The notes: generated from the sequence alone by a model not told the origin. 64,000 bases of DNA from Microbulbifer salipaludis (GCF_017303155.1 NZ_JAEKJR010000001.1:1-64000); one strand, 5' to 3'; counted from the first letter of the stretch, positions 9,416 to 20,706 are shown. Numbers and translations: made by a program.

Positions 9416-9838
9416 ATGCTTTGGCTCAAGGCTTTCCATCTCATATCCATGGTGTGCTGGTTTGCCGCACTCTTCTACCTGCCCCGCCTGTTCGTGTATC
9501 ACGTCGATGCCACCGACTCTCTGAGTAAAGATCGCTTTCAGATCATGGAGCGCCGCTTGTATCGCGGTATTGCCATACCCTCGATGATCGCCACCATCGT
9601 ATTCGGCGTCTGGCTGATTACCTTTAACCCCGAGTACTACAAATCCGCTGGCTGGCTGCACGCCAAGCTCACCTTCGTGGTCTTGCTGATCGGTTACCAC
9701 CATATTTGCGGCAGCTATGTGAAGAAGTTTGCCGCCGGCACTATCAACAAAAGCGGCCGCTATTTCCGCGTGTTTAATGAGCTACCGGTGGTGGCGCTGG
9801 TGATAATCGTGATACTCGCGGTGGTCAGGCCCTTCTGA
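9416..9838 (+). CDS. hemJ: Protoporphyrinogen IX oxidase HemJ
   Basis: Oxidises protoporphyrinogen IX to protoporphyrin IX in the inner membrane, the penultimate step of heme synthesis. The 140-residue protein has four hydrophobic helices and the family hallmarks: His8 in the opening KAFHLISMVCWFA, the FYLPRLFVYH segment, and YRGIAIPSM. A clear AAGGAG ribosome site precedes the ATG. It stands upstream of hemL and hemB, supporting the heme assignment over a generic CopD-like protein. Confidence 0.93.
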   Translation: MLWLKAFHLISMVCWFAALFYLPRLFVYHVDATDSLSKDRFQIMERRLYRGIAIPSMIATIVFGVWLITFNPEYYKSAGWLHAKLTFVVLLIGYHHICGSYVKKFAAGTINKSGRYFRVFNELPVVALVIIVILAVVRPF

Positions 9839-9961
9839 CCCCTGTCGCGATCACCCGCCCCGTCGCCTCTTACTGCGGCCCGGGGCGCGTGAGGGCACCG
9901 AAGCAGAGCCCTGCTATACAGTGGCGCGTCTAGAATAGATACATCGCTTTTCAGGTCCCGA

Positions 9962-10759
9962 ATGGTCATGGATACACGCCAACCCATCGTTCTCACGGTT
10001 ACCCACCACGACCCCAGCGGCAGCGCCGGCATTGCCGCGGATACGGAAACCGCGGCCAGCCTTGGGTGTCACTGCACGTCGGTCGTGTCGGCAATCACCG
10101 TCGGTGACACCCGCGACCTGGCAGGAGTAGCGCCGGTCGACGACAGCTTGCTGGTAGAGCAGGCCCGCGCCGTGCTCGAAGACATGCCCGTGGCGGCAAT
10201 CAAAATCGGCTATCTCGGCTCGGTGGAAAACGTGCACGCACTGCACAGCGTGCTGCGGGACTACCCGGATATTCCCCTGATCATCGACCCGGATGCCACC
10301 CTCGCAGACAAGGAGAGCCTGCTGGCTCCCCCCTTGTGGCGGGCCATGTGCGACCTGCTGCTGCCACTGGCCACCCTGGTTGCCCCCAACCGGCGCGAAG
10401 CCCGCGCCATGGCTGGCGAGGCGGATGTCCACGATGCCCAGGCCCAGGAGCTGCTCGAGAGTGGCTGCCGCTATCTGCTGCTGACCGGCGTACCCGCCGG
10501 TGGTCAACAGCTGGAGAACCGGCTCTACGATGTGCGCGGCCTGGTGCGGGAATTCCGCTGGCAGCGCCTGCCCCCCGCCGCCTACGGTGCCTGCGGCACC
10601 CTCACCACGGCGATTGCCTGCCACATTGCCCATGGCCTCAACATTCTTGAAGCGGTCAATCGCAGCCAACAATTCACCTGGAGCGCCATAGCGGGTAGCC
10701 GACGACTGGGCATGGGGCGGCCGGTACCCAACCGCCTGTTCTGGACCTGCAAGGACTGA
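9962..10759 (+). CDS. ThiD-like hydroxymethylpyrimidine kinase, atypical active site
   Basis: Ribokinase-fold protein of 265 residues resembling the HMP/HMP-phosphate kinase of thiamine synthesis. The N-terminal [13 protein letters not shown] matches the family's GHDPSGGAGxQAD, and [11 protein letters not shown] and VAPNRREA follow in the usual order. Two conserved sites deviate. The loop after the central strand reads [12 protein letters not shown] instead of a DPV/glycine-rich loop. The active-site motif G-[ST]-G-C-T-L is Y208-G-A-C-G-T-L214, so glycine sits where the reactive cysteine is expected and the cysteine has moved one place earlier. It may be a divergent or non-catalytic ThiD. No thiE or thiC is nearby; hemL follows, as in pseudomonads. 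Confidence 0.75.
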   Translation: MVMDTRQPIVLTVTHHDPSGSAGIAADTETAASLGCHCTSVVSAITVGDTRDLAGVAPVDDSLLVEQARAVLEDMPVAAIKIGYLGSVENVHALHSVLRDYPDIPLIIDPDATLADKESLLAPPLWRAMCDLLLPLATLVAPNRREARAMAGEADVHDAQAQELLESGCRYLLLTGVPAGGQQLENRLYDVRGLVREFRWQRLPPAAYGACGTLTTAIACHIAHGLNILEAVNRSQQFTWSAIAGSRRLGMGRPVPNRLFWTCKD

Positions 10760-10947
10760 TCGGTCCACCACCCGCTTCTGACAAGCCTCTACCGCCACAC
10801 CAGGCGACGTCCGGCGGATTCTTCCAGCGCAATCTTCCCTGGCGTTTGCGGCGAGACGCGACGGTGAAGATAATACGCGCAACATTCTGTGCCGATGCTG
10901 TTGCGATGGCATCCCTTCCTTACCACCAATCCGGTTCCCCAGTAGCT

Positions 10948-12231
10948 ATGAGCAAGTCCGAAACCCTCTTCGCCGAAGCCCAAAAGGTCATTCCCGGTGG
11001 CGTCAATTCACCGGTCCGCGCATTCCGCGCGGTGGGTGGCACGCCCGTTTTTATCGAGCGCGCCGAGGGCGCCTACCTCTACGATGCCGATGAAAAACGC
11101 TATATCGACTATGTGCAGTCCTGGGGCCCCATGGTGCTGGGCCACGCGCACCCGGACGTGATCGACGCGGTGGTGGAACAGGCCCAGTCAGGGCTGAGTT
11201 TCGGTGCACCCACCGAGCTGGAAACCGAACTCGCGGAAGAACTGTGCCGCGTGTGGCCGAATATGGATCTGGTGCGCTTCGTAAACTCCGGCACCGAAGC
11301 CACCATGAGCGCCATTCGCCTGGCCCGCGGCTACACCGGCCGCGACAAGATCGTTAAATTCGAGGGTTGCTACCACGGCCACTCCGACTCGCTGCTGGTC
11401 AAGGCCGGCTCCGGGGCCCTCACCATGGGCGTGCCCTCCTCCCCCGGCGTACCGGCCTCACTGGCGGACCACACCATCACCCTGACTTACAACGATATCG
11501 AGGGCGTGAAAAAGTGCTTCGCCGAGATCGGCGACCAGATTGCCTGCATCATCGTCGAGCCGGTGGCCGGCAATATGAACTGCATCCCGCCGGTGCCGGG
11601 CTTCCTGCAGGCGCTGCGCGAAGTGTGTGACCAGTCCGGTGCGGTGCTGATCCTGGACGAAGTGATGACCGGTTTCCGTGTCAGCCTGACCGGCGCCCAG
11701 GGCCACTACGGCGTCGAGGCGGATATCACCACCCTGGGCAAGGTCATCGGCGGCGGTATGCCGGTAGGGGCATTTGGTGGCAAGCGCGAGATCATGGAGC
11801 AGATTGCACCGCTGGGCCCGATCTATCAGGCGGGCACCCTGTCGGGTAACCCAATGGCCATGGTTGCGGGCCTGGAAACCCTGCAGTTGATTCAGGAACC
11901 GGGCCTCTACGACAGCCTGACGGAAAAGACCGACCGCCTGGTGGACGGCGTGTTGGCCGCGGCAAAAGACGCGGGTATTCCGCTCACCGCCAACAAGGTG
12001 GGCAGTATGTTCGGCTTCTTCTTCACCGACGCCGACCAGGTAACCAATTACCAGCAGGTCATGGCCTGCGACACCGATCGCTTCAACCGCTTCTTCCACG
12101 GCATGCTGGAAGAAGGCGTTTATCTGGCGCCAGCGTCCTACGAAGCCGGGTTCATGTCCGCCGCCCACAGCGACGAGGACATTGATGCCACCATTCAGGC
12201 GGCGAAAAATGTCTTCGCCAAACTGCAGTAA
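10948..12231 (+). CDS. hemL: Glutamate-1-semialdehyde 2,1-aminomutase
   Basis: PLP-dependent enzyme producing 5-aminolevulinate from glutamate-1-semialdehyde in the C5 heme pathway. The 427-residue product starts with the family's [20 protein letters not shown]. It carries [16 protein letters not shown], the cofactor aspartate in [10 protein letters not shown] and the Schiff-base lysine in [16 protein letters not shown]. The reading frame is open back to 10846, but the ATG at 10948 gives the standard N-terminus. hemB starts 12 bases after its stop. Confidence 0.97.
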   Translation: MSKSETLFAEAQKVIPGGVNSPVRAFRAVGGTPVFIERAEGAYLYDADEKRYIDYVQSWGPMVLGHAHPDVIDAVVEQAQSGLSFGAPTELETELAEELCRVWPNMDLVRFVNSGTEATMSAIRLARGYTGRDKIVKFEGCYHGHSDSLLVKAGSGALTMGVPSSPGVPASLADHTITLTYNDIEGVKKCFAEIGDQIACIIVEPVAGNMNCIPPVPGFLQALREVCDQSGAVLILDEVMTGFRVSLTGAQGHYGVEADITTLGKVIGGGMPVGAFGGKREIMEQIAPLGPIYQAGTLSGNPMAMVAGLETLQLIQEPGLYDSLTEKTDRLVDGVLAAAKDAGIPLTANKVGSMFGFFFTDADQVTNYQQVMACDTDRFNRFFHGMLEEGVYLAPASYEAGFMSAAHSDEDIDATIQAAKNVFAKLQ

Positions 12232-13254
<1,023 letters not shown>

Positions 13255-13303
13255 TGGCTTGCAGCAGGTCGCGCGGCCACGTTCGCAGCCTCTCTCGCGG
13301 CCG

Positions 13304-15997
13304 CTACGGCCACTGATCGGGTTCCTGCGGCGGCCAAGGCTCCGCCTCCTCTACGGGTGCACCGGACCGCCGTAACCGCTCCTCCAGTATCCGCCGCTCC
13401 TCTGCCGCGCGGCGCTCCTCCTCCAGATAGCGCTGCTCCTGAATGCGGCCGGATTCCTCCAGCCGGCGCAAGCGCTCACTCTCGGTCTGGGGGATTTCGT
13501 CGCGGCCGCTCTCCGGGCGCTCCTGCGGCACCACGGGGCTCTCCAGATTCTCCTGGTCCAGCTGATCCCGCAGTTGCTGCTCCCGTTGATACTGTTGCTG
13601 CTGCTCGCGTTCCCGGCGTTGCTGCTCGGGATCGATACCCCATCCCGGGGTCATGTCCTCGCGCGGGGCAACATTTTCATCTTCCCGGTCAAACCAGTTG
13701 CGGAACCAGCCGCGGCGCTGGCAGCGGGGATCGGTTTCCAGTCGGCTCTCCACCGATACGGGAATCTCGCGCCCGCCCTGGCAGTTGCGCGGATCCATAA
13801 ACTGGCCCTGTTCGTTCAGCGGCTTCCACTCGACACCGCGGGGCGCCTTGATACGCCCGTGCCGGTGGGGCAGCTGGCGCATGATGTCGGTCCAGATGCT
13901 CAAGGCACCGGTGGCACCGGTGAGGCTGGTGCGATCGTTGTCATCGCGCCCCAGCCACACCACCGCGGTCACACCCGGGCTGAACCCGGCAAACCAGCTG
14001 TCACGATAATTGTTGGTAGTACCGGTCTTGCCGGCAAAAGGTACGCTGTTGGGCAGGCGCCGGTAGGCACTTTTACCCGTGCCCTCGCGCATTACCTGCT
14101 CGAGTCCGTAGCGCAACAGGTATACCGGCACCTCATCCACGCCGCGGTTGGATTTGGGCCGGAAGCGCTGTACCTGCTCACCATCCGCATCGGACACCGC
14201 CAACAGGGTGCGCGGTTCCACATGTTCACCACCATTGGCGATAGTCTGGTACATACCGGCCACCTCAAACGGAGTCATCTCCACGGCGCCCAGAAACAGT
14301 GACGGTACCCGCGGCAGGGGCGCCTGCACGCCCAGCCGGCGGATCGTCTGTCGCACATTTTCAATGCCCAGATCCAGCCCCAGACGGGCGGTGGCCTGGT
14401 TGTAGGAGCGCGACAGGGCCACGTACAGCGGCACCAGGCCGTGGCTGCGGTTGTTGAAGTTCGCCGGCATCCACACCTGACCGTCGGCGGTCTCTTCGCG
14501 GATGGGGGCGTCGTCGATCAGGGTGGCCAGGTTGTATTCATGAGCCCGCTCCAGTGCCGTCAGGTATACCGCGGGCTTGATTAGCGAGCCCACCTGACGC
14601 CGGGCATCCAGTGCCCGGTTGAACCCGGGGTAGTGTGGGCGCCGGTCGCCCACCATGGCGAGCACATTGCCACTGAGGTTTTCCAGCACCACGGTAGCGC
14701 CCTGCAGGGAATCCGCCTGAATACCACGGTCTTTTTCCAGCTTGGCCGCGCCTGCACTGACCGCATCTTCCGCCAGCTTCTGCACCGAGGGCGCGAGGGT
14801 GGTGTAAACACGCAAGCCGGCCGTGCGCAGCTCCTCGACGGAATAGTAGGGGCGCAGCTCTGCCAGCAACCGCTCGGTAAACGCGGGATACGGATTCTGC
14901 GCCGCGGCACCGGCAGCGGCCACTTCCAGCGGTTTTTTACGCAGGCGGTCGTGCTGCTCGTTGCTGATCAGCCCCTGTTCGAGCATCACATCCAGCACCG
15001 TGTTGCGCCGCTCCAGCGCCCGCGCGGGGTTGCGCCACGGATTGTAATAAGAGGCACCCTTGGCCAGCCCCACCAGCAAGGCAATCTGATGGGGTTCCAG
15101 CTGGTTGAGCGGCTTCTGGAAATAGAATTCAGACGCCAGCCCGAAACCATAAATAGCGCGGCTGCCCTGCTGGCCCAGCCAGACTTCGTTGATGTACTCC
15201 TGCAGGATGTAAGCCTTGTCGTAATGCACCTCCATCAGGATCGCCATCAGCGCTTCGTTGAATTTGCGCCACAGACTCGGCTTGTGATCGAAGAAGATAT
15301 TTTTTACCAGCTGCTGGGTGATGGTGGAGCCACCCTGCACCACGCCACCGGCTTTGAAGTTGGCCACCATGGCGCGAGCGATACCACGGGGCGACACCCC
15401 GAAGTGGTGCACAAAATCCTGGTCCTCTACCGCAATCAGGGTCGCCCCCAGCAGTGGCGGAATATCCTCGATGCGCACCGGTGTACGGTCGTCACCACCA
15501 CCGAGCAAGGTGCCGATAGACGCGGCATCCAGGCGGAATTCCTGCAACCGGTCGCCGCTTTCACTACGCAGGTTGCTCAATTCATCATTGCGCAGGCGGA
15601 ACTGTACCTTGGCCGCGGGCTCACGTTGATCGGCGTGGATAAAGTCACGGCGCCAGACCAGGTATTCCATCCCTTCTCTTTGCCATTGTCCTGGTTCCTC
15701 GACCGCCGCAACCTTCTTGTAATTGAGTGCGGCGAACTCGGACTCCAGCTCATCCGGTCGCATGACCATGCCTTCCTGCAGGATCAGCGGGCGCGCATAG
15801 ACCCTGGCGGGCAGCTGGTACTGGCGACTATCCAGCCGCTCCCGCAACTGCACATCCAGCCACACCATATAACCCGCGAGCACCAGCACGCCGAGCAGGG
15901 CCAGCAGACTGAGACGCTTGATCCAGCGGCGCAGGCGGCCGGAGCCACCGTTACCCTTTGCACGTTTTGCTTTTGTACGGCGTTTGTTTGATGCCAT
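13304..15997 (-). CDS. mrcB: Penicillin-binding protein 1B with long charged C-terminal tail
   Basis: Bifunctional class A PBP that polymerises and cross-links peptidoglycan. The 897-residue protein has a basic cytoplasmic tip, a membrane helix at about 28-48 and a UB2H-like region near 60-150. The GT51 glycosyltransferase has E191 in EDQDFVHHFG and the GGSTITQQ motif near 222. The transpeptidase carries S471-x-x-K474 (SLIK), S531-Y-N533 and K657-T-G. Beyond about residue 770 there is an unusual tail of roughly 125 residues, very rich in Gln, Arg and Glu (predicted helical or coiled coil) and ending in Pro/Trp. The core is certain; the tail's function is unknown. Confidence 0.95.
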   Translation of the reverse strand: MASNKRRTKAKRAKGNGGSGRLRRWIKRLSLLALLGVLVLAGYMVWLDVQLRERLDSRQYQLPARVYARPLILQEGMVMRPDELESEFAALNYKKVAAVEEPGQWQREGMEYLVWRRDFIHADQREPAAKVQFRLRNDELSNLRSESGDRLQEFRLDAASIGTLLGGGDDRTPVRIEDIPPLLGATLIAVEDQDFVHHFGVSPRGIARAMVANFKAGGVVQGGSTITQQLVKNIFFDHKPSLWRKFNEALMAILMEVHYDKAYILQEYINEVWLGQQGSRAIYGFGLASEFYFQKPLNQLEPHQIALLVGLAKGASYYNPWRNPARALERRNTVLDVMLEQGLISNEQHDRLRKKPLEVAAAGAAAQNPYPAFTERLLAELRPYYSVEELRTAGLRVYTTLAPSVQKLAEDAVSAGAAKLEKDRGIQADSLQGATVVLENLSGNVLAMVGDRRPHYPGFNRALDARRQVGSLIKPAVYLTALERAHEYNLATLIDDAPIREETADGQVWMPANFNNRSHGLVPLYVALSRSYNQATARLGLDLGIENVRQTIRRLGVQAPLPRVPSLFLGAVEMTPFEVAGMYQTIANGGEHVEPRTLLAVSDADGEQVQRFRPKSNRGVDEVPVYLLRYGLEQVMREGTGKSAYRRLPNSVPFAGKTGTTNNYRDSWFAGFSPGVTAVVWLGRDDNDRTSLTGATGALSIWTDIMRQLPHRHGRIKAPRGVEWKPLNEQGQFMDPRNCQGGREIPVSVESRLETDPRCQRRGWFRNWFDREDENVAPREDMTPGWGIDPEQQRREREQQQQYQREQQLRDQLDQENLESPVVPQERPESGRDEIPQTESERLRRLEESGRIQEQRYLEEERRAAEERRILEERLRRSGAPVEEAEPWPPQEPDQWP

Positions 15998-16268
15998 AGA
16001 TATTCAGATAAACTCGTTTCTTGCTGCGACTTGCAGGGATTGGACCGGGTTATTCGGCCACACTTGAGGCAGTTATAGCGCGCATTTATAGGGTCACATT
16101 CATACAAGTCAAACCCAGTCGGTCACATTTCGACGGTGCAGACGCCGCATCCACTCGTGGGAGCCGACTTGCACTTGACCCAACGGCCGCCATAATGCGC
16201 CAAACGCCCGCGGCATGGGCCATTGGATTCGGGTACCCACCTGCCACCTATCAGTAACGGAAATCTCT

Positions 16269-17276
16269 ATGCACCAGTACGATCTCTACGGCATTGGCGC
16301 CGCGCTTCTCGACACCGAAATTGAAGTCACCGACAGCGACCTGCAAACCCTGGGTGTCGACAAGGGGGTCATGACACTGGTGGACGACACACGCCAGCAA
16401 CAGCTGGTGGACGACCTGCAAAACCATCTGGTAACCGCCAGCCATGCCTGCGGCGGTTCCGGCGCCAACACCATCATCGCCGCCAGCTATTTCGGCCTCG
16501 ACACCTTCTACTCATGCAAGGTCGCGGACGACGACAACGGCGATTTCTACCGCGACAATCTGGCCGCCGCCGGTGTCGACTACCCGAAGGCCCTGCACAA
16601 CGCCGGTACCGGCACCACCGGAAAGTGCCTGGTGCTGATTACACCGGACGCCGAGCGCAGTATGAATACCTTCCTCGGTATCAGCGCCGAACTCTCGGTC
16701 GATGAGCTCGATCGCGAAGCCCTTAGCAAATCCCGCTGGACCTACATCGAGGGCTACCTGGTTTCCTCGCCTACCGGCCGCGCTGCCGCCGTCGAGCTAC
16801 GCCAGCAGGCCGAGGCCGCCGGCGTTAAAACCGCCCTGAGTTTATCCGACCCCATGATGGTGCAACTGTTCCACGACGGTCTCGAGGAAATGATTGGCGC
16901 CAATGGCGTTGACCTGCTGTTCTGTAACCGTGAAGAGGCACTGCAATTCTGCAAAACCGAGACTCTGGAAGACGCCGCCCAGGACCTGCGTAGACACTGC
17001 CGCGCCTTCGCCATCACCCTCGGTGCCGACGGCGCACTGCTATGGGATGGCGAACAGGAATACCGCGTCGCCGCCCCGCAAGTAAAAGCGATCGACACCA
17101 ATGGCGCCGGCGACATGTTCGCGGGCGCCTTCCTGTACGGTATCAATCGCGGTATGGCATTCGCCGAAGCGGGGGAACTGGCCTGCCGCGCGGCCGCGCA
17201 GGTGGTGAGTCAGTATGGACCGAGATTGCGTGCGGAGCAGCACAGTGCGTTACTGGGGCAGGTGGCCGACGCGTAA
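16269..17276 (+). CDS. PfkB-family sugar/nucleoside kinase
   Basis: Ribokinase-superfamily kinase of 335 residues. It shows the N-terminal GIGAALLDTEIEV strand-loop, the substrate-binding GGSGANTIIAASYFG region and the C-terminal PfkB signature DTNGAGDMFAGAFLYG with the catalytic aspartate. The pattern is closest to the adenosine-kinase/ribokinase branch, but the exact substrate (adenosine, ribose or another sugar) cannot be told. The frame opens at 16215, but the ATG at 16269 fits the fold. It is divergent from the PBP1b gene and stands as a single gene. Confidence 0.88.
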   Translation: MHQYDLYGIGAALLDTEIEVTDSDLQTLGVDKGVMTLVDDTRQQQLVDDLQNHLVTASHACGGSGANTIIAASYFGLDTFYSCKVADDDNGDFYRDNLAAAGVDYPKALHNAGTGTTGKCLVLITPDAERSMNTFLGISAELSVDELDREALSKSRWTYIEGYLVSSPTGRAAAVELRQQAEAAGVKTALSLSDPMMVQLFHDGLEEMIGANGVDLLFCNREEALQFCKTETLEDAAQDLRRHCRAFAITLGADGALLWDGEQEYRVAAPQVKAIDTNGAGDMFAGAFLYGINRGMAFAEAGELACRAAAQVVSQYGPRLRAEQHSALLGQVADA

Positions 17277-17459
17277 CCGGGGACTCGAGGCGCGAACGCC
17301 ACCCAGCACCTTGGACAGGCAGCTTAGATACAGTTTTGCAGTGAGGGAGGTGAACGCGCCGGAGCGAGTTTGGCGGGGCACCAGGCAGCGACCTGAAACC
17401 AGGGTCCGGCACTCGAAGGCCGCAGCAGGCGCCGCATGCGCACCCGCGCAACTGCGGCG

Positions 17460-19229
17460 CTAATCTACCGAGGCAGGACGAGGCCCGCTGATTTCCGGCA
17501 GGCAGGCCGCCGCGGCAATCCCGAAGCCCTGGGCATAATCCACCCCCATCAGGCGCAGCTTCTCCAGCAATTCCGGCGTCTCGGCAAATTCTGCAATGGT
17601 GGCGATACCCATGCGCTTCGCCAGATGGTCGATGGTGCTCACCATGGCACTGTCGATCTCGTCCTCCAGCATGTTGCGCACGAACGAACCGTCAATCTTC
17701 AGGTAATCGACGGGCAACTGACGCAGGTACGCCAGCGACGAGGCGCCGCGGCCGAAATCATCCAGTGCGAAACTGCATCCCGCGGCGCGCAATTTGTGGA
17801 TAAATAGCAGCGCCCGGTCCAGGTTGGCGATTGCACTGGTCTCGGTAATCTCAAACTGTACCCGCGACGGCGCCACCCCCGCCTCGGTCAGTTCGCGCAG
17901 TACAAAGTCTGCAAACTGCTCGTCGCCGAGACTGATGCCGGAAATATTGATGGCATAGTGAAAACCGGCGGAGCCATTGACCTGCTCCAGCGCCATGTAA
18001 CGGAAAATATTCCGAATCACCCAGCGGTCCACCTCATCGATCATTCCGTAGCGCTCTGCCGCCGGCAGGAAGACCCCCGGAGAAATCACATCCCCGTCCC
18101 GCCCCTGCATTCGCACCAGCACCTCGTAGTGATGCACGCGGTTATGATCCTGCAGCGCCACCACTGGCTGCCGATAAAGCAACAGGCGATCTTCGCGAAT
18201 GGCGGCGTGAATTTCTGCCAGCCAGGTACTCTCGCGACGCTTCTCCAGCGCCTTGCGCGAATCCCCAAAAAATTTGACCCGGTTGCGCCCCTGGTCCCGC
18301 GCTGCACTGCACGCGTCATTGGCCGAAGCCAGTAGCTGGCTCGCAGGCGGTGCATGACGATCAACACTGACCGCGCCAATGGAAAGTGCCGGGCGGGTTT
18401 CGCTGTCTTCCCACTGGAATACATACTCATTCACCGCTTCGCGCAAGCGGGTAACAATGCGCCGCGCCTCTTCCAGCGTGCAATCTTTCAACAACAGCGC
18501 AAACTCATCACTGCCCACACGACCCAGCAGGTCGCCATTGCCGAGGCAGCGAGTCAGAATTTTCGCCAGTGCAATCAACAGTGCGTCGCCCGCGTTGTAA
18601 CCCAGAGTGTCGTTGACCACTTTGAACTGGTATACGTCGAGGTACAGCAGGATATGGTGCTGGCGGGCGCCGTTGTAGTTCTTCAGCAACTGCTGCAGCG
18701 CATGTTCGAAGGTCTGGCGGTTGGGGAGACGGGTGAGCGCATCGTGACTGCTCTGCCAGCTGAGGCGGGTAGAAATACGGCGGGCATCGGAAGTGTGCCG
18801 CAGTACCAACACATAGCCGTCCAGCGCTGCACCACTGGTGAGACTGTTGATCTGCACACTCACGGCGAGCAGATCGCCATCCTCCCTGCGGATATTGGCA
18901 TGCAGCTCGCGCCGGCGGGGAATGTCTTCACCGCTATCGCCGCTGGCCAGCTTGAGATCCAGCGCTTGCCCCTCGTCGGTAAATAGGGGCAGGCTGTCGC
19001 GGAGTAACTGCCCGGGCAACAGCCCCACCAGGTTGCCACAGAGTTCACTCACTAGAGGATTGCTGTAGCGCACAACACCGTGACGATCGGTCACGATCAC
19101 GCCGTCAGCCACCTCACCCAGCGCCAACTCCGCCGCCTCCCCGCTCAAATGACCACCAGGTAACAGGTCTGAACCGGACTCATCCAGCTGACCATGATAG
19201 GCGGCGTTTTTGGGTGTGAACTCAGTCAA
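17460..19229 (-). CDS. PAS-GGDEF-EAL cyclic-di-GMP protein, probable phosphodiesterase
   Basis: Signalling protein of 589 residues with no membrane helix. A PAS-like sensor domain at about 35-150 (GEVADGVIVTDRHGVVRYSN) is followed by a GGDEF domain at about 160-320 and an EAL domain at about 335-580. The GGDEF motif is G239-S-D-E-F243, and the upstream metal/substrate segment reads YLDVYQFKVVND, so cyclase activity is doubtful. The EAL site is E369-V-L with NISG, the DDFGRGASS loop and YLKIDGSFV, which looks catalytically complete apart from the common A-to-V change. c-di-GMP hydrolysis controlled through the PAS domain is the likely role. It converges with the sugar kinase gene. Confidence 0.9.
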   Translation of the reverse strand: MTEFTPKNAAYHGQLDESGSDLLPGGHLSGEAAELALGEVADGVIVTDRHGVVRYSNPLVSELCGNLVGLLPGQLLRDSLPLFTDEGQALDLKLASGDSGEDIPRRRELHANIRREDGDLLAVSVQINSLTSGAALDGYVLVLRHTSDARRISTRLSWQSSHDALTRLPNRQTFEHALQQLLKNYNGARQHHILLYLDVYQFKVVNDTLGYNAGDALLIALAKILTRCLGNGDLLGRVGSDEFALLLKDCTLEEARRIVTRLREAVNEYVFQWEDSETRPALSIGAVSVDRHAPPASQLLASANDACSAARDQGRNRVKFFGDSRKALEKRRESTWLAEIHAAIREDRLLLYRQPVVALQDHNRVHHYEVLVRMQGRDGDVISPGVFLPAAERYGMIDEVDRWVIRNIFRYMALEQVNGSAGFHYAINISGISLGDEQFADFVLRELTEAGVAPSRVQFEITETSAIANLDRALLFIHKLRAAGCSFALDDFGRGASSLAYLRQLPVDYLKIDGSFVRNMLEDEIDSAMVSTIDHLAKRMGIATIAEFAETPELLEKLRLMGVDYAQGFGIAAAACLPEISGPRPASVD

Positions 19230-19437
19230 TGCAATTCCAATTCAGCCAGCAACTTGGTCCGGCTTTACCGAGGCAGCCCAGTGTTGCAGCTACCGAGTCA
19301 AAAAGTGCGCGGGGCACTTGCTCTCGATCAGAGAAAATAATACCGGCATCTTCACCGGCGCGGAAACCTACTTATCGCTCCTGGTGGCAATTGTGATGCG
19401 CCTCACACGCCGCCAAAAAACCGAACGATCGCACCGA

Positions 19438-20016
19438 TTACAGGTGCTGACGCAGAAATGCCTTCAGCTTTTCGTCTTCAAATGCGCGCTGGAGTGTGGC
19501 GCTCAGCAGCCGGTTGATGGTGCTCTCCACTTCTTCCGCACTGGGCTTGATGAGATTGCGATCATTGCCACTGGTGCTGTAGTTGCCATAGAAGGTGGCT
19601 CCTTTCACCGTCACCTGCAACTGGATCGACGCGCCGGACTTCACTTTAGTGGTATACAGCTTGTTGGGACTGTCGTACTTGAGATCGGTCAAGTTCGCGA
19701 CAACTTGTACATCGCCACCGGTTTCCACGCGACGAAATGACCAGGCTTCCAGCCCCTGATAGAGGGCACCGACCATGGAGGTTTCAATGTCGTTCGCCAG
19801 GGTCACGTTAGAGGGGTCCGCATAGATGCCACCCAACGACCCGAGACCGCCACCGGGTAACTGGTTGACCCCGCGGGCGTGCACGGTATAGCCGGCGCCG
19901 AGACTGTCAGGCGCCACTGTCACCTGAGGCTTGACCGCGACCTGCACCGGGCTGTGCGCACAGGCCGCCAGCATAAAGGCAAATCCGGTTACCAGTAGAG
20001 CGGCAAAACGTTTCAT
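19438..20016 (-). CDS. YajG-like outer-membrane lipoprotein
   Basis: The 192-residue product begins with a lipoprotein signal peptide ending in the lipobox LAAC (Cys19), followed by a beta-rich domain with TLANDIETSMVGALYQGL and a C-terminal helix. The size and the ATLQRAFEDEKLKAFL ending resemble the YajG family of uncharacterised lipoproteins. It is the last of three minus-strand envelope genes and ends about 200 bases from the start of the c-di-GMP protein gene. Family assignment is by general resemblance only. Confidence 0.7.
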   Translation of the reverse strand: MKRFAALLVTGFAFMLAACAHSPVQVAVKPQVTVAPDSLGAGYTVHARGVNQLPGGGLGSLGGIYADPSNVTLANDIETSMVGALYQGLEAWSFRRVETGGDVQVVANLTDLKYDSPNKLYTTKVKSGASIQLQVTVKGATFYGNYSTSGNDRNLIKPSAEEVESTINRLLSATLQRAFEDEKLKAFLRQHL

Positions 20017-20067
20017 TCAAATTCTCCAGTATTAACGACTACTTTCTGTTGATCGGGTGACACGCGC

Positions 20068-20628
20068 TCAACCGTGATGGTGATGCCCGTGGTGGTGGCC
20101 AGTGCCGGGCTCCGCGCGCTGCTTTTGTTGCTCGCGGCCATACACCGGCAGCCGCATATCGCGGATGGTCCCATCGGCAAACACCAACCGGAGGGGCAGC
20201 AACTCCCCGGCTTTCAATGTCACCCCGTGTACCATCAGATGGGTCGCCCCCGGGCGCATTTCAATGGTGCCGTGACCGGGCAGAGCAATTTTTTTCAATG
20301 GGCGCATACGGCTCACGCCGTCGACCTCTTGCGTGGTATGCATCTCAATTTTCCCCGCAGGGTGAGAGGGCAACTCCACCCTGGCCAGCACCCGCTCGCT
20401 CGCAGACAGGTTGCGCAGGGCAATATAAGCTGCCCCCATGGGCGCCCCGGGAGGCATTTCCAGGGCATAACCTGCGGCCTCCAGTTCTCTGGCAAGCTTG
20501 TCGCTCACCTCTTCAGTGGTCACCTGCGTATCCAGCCTGGCGTTTTCCGCCGCGACAACGCCGCCGGGAAGGGCAAAAAAAAGCAGGCTCAACAGACAGT
20601 GACGGACTCGCCATAGCGGTTTGATCAT
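20068..20628 (-). CDS. PCuAC-type periplasmic copper chaperone with histidine-rich tail
   Basis: Predicted periplasmic Cu(I) chaperone, 186 residues, with a signal peptide cleaved near GVVAAENA. The PCuAC metal motif is recognisable: His in IEMHTTQEVDGVSRM, a Met pair, and HLMVHG (the H-x-M element). The protein ends in GTGHHHGHHHHG, a dense histidine tail likely to bind extra copper. The start chosen (20628) has GGGAGG eight bases upstream, better than the in-frame ATG at 20646. Family members load copper into cytochrome oxidase or store periplasmic copper. The thiol reductase DsbD encoded nearby on the opposite strand could keep such sites reduced. Confidence 0.82.
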   Translation of the reverse strand: MIKPLWRVRHCLLSLLFFALPGGVVAAENARLDTQVTTEEVSDKLARELEAAGYALEMPPGAPMGAAYIALRNLSASERVLARVELPSHPAGKIEMHTTQEVDGVSRMRPLKKIALPGHGTIEMRPGATHLMVHGVTLKAGELLPLRLVFADGTIRDMRLPVYGREQQKQRAEPGTGHHHGHHHHG

Positions 20629-20706
20629 CGCACTTTCCTCCCGCACCCGATTGTGGCTCGGGGCTTTTTATTCTTTCTGCATCCGACTCCGGCACTTGGC
20701 CGTTCA

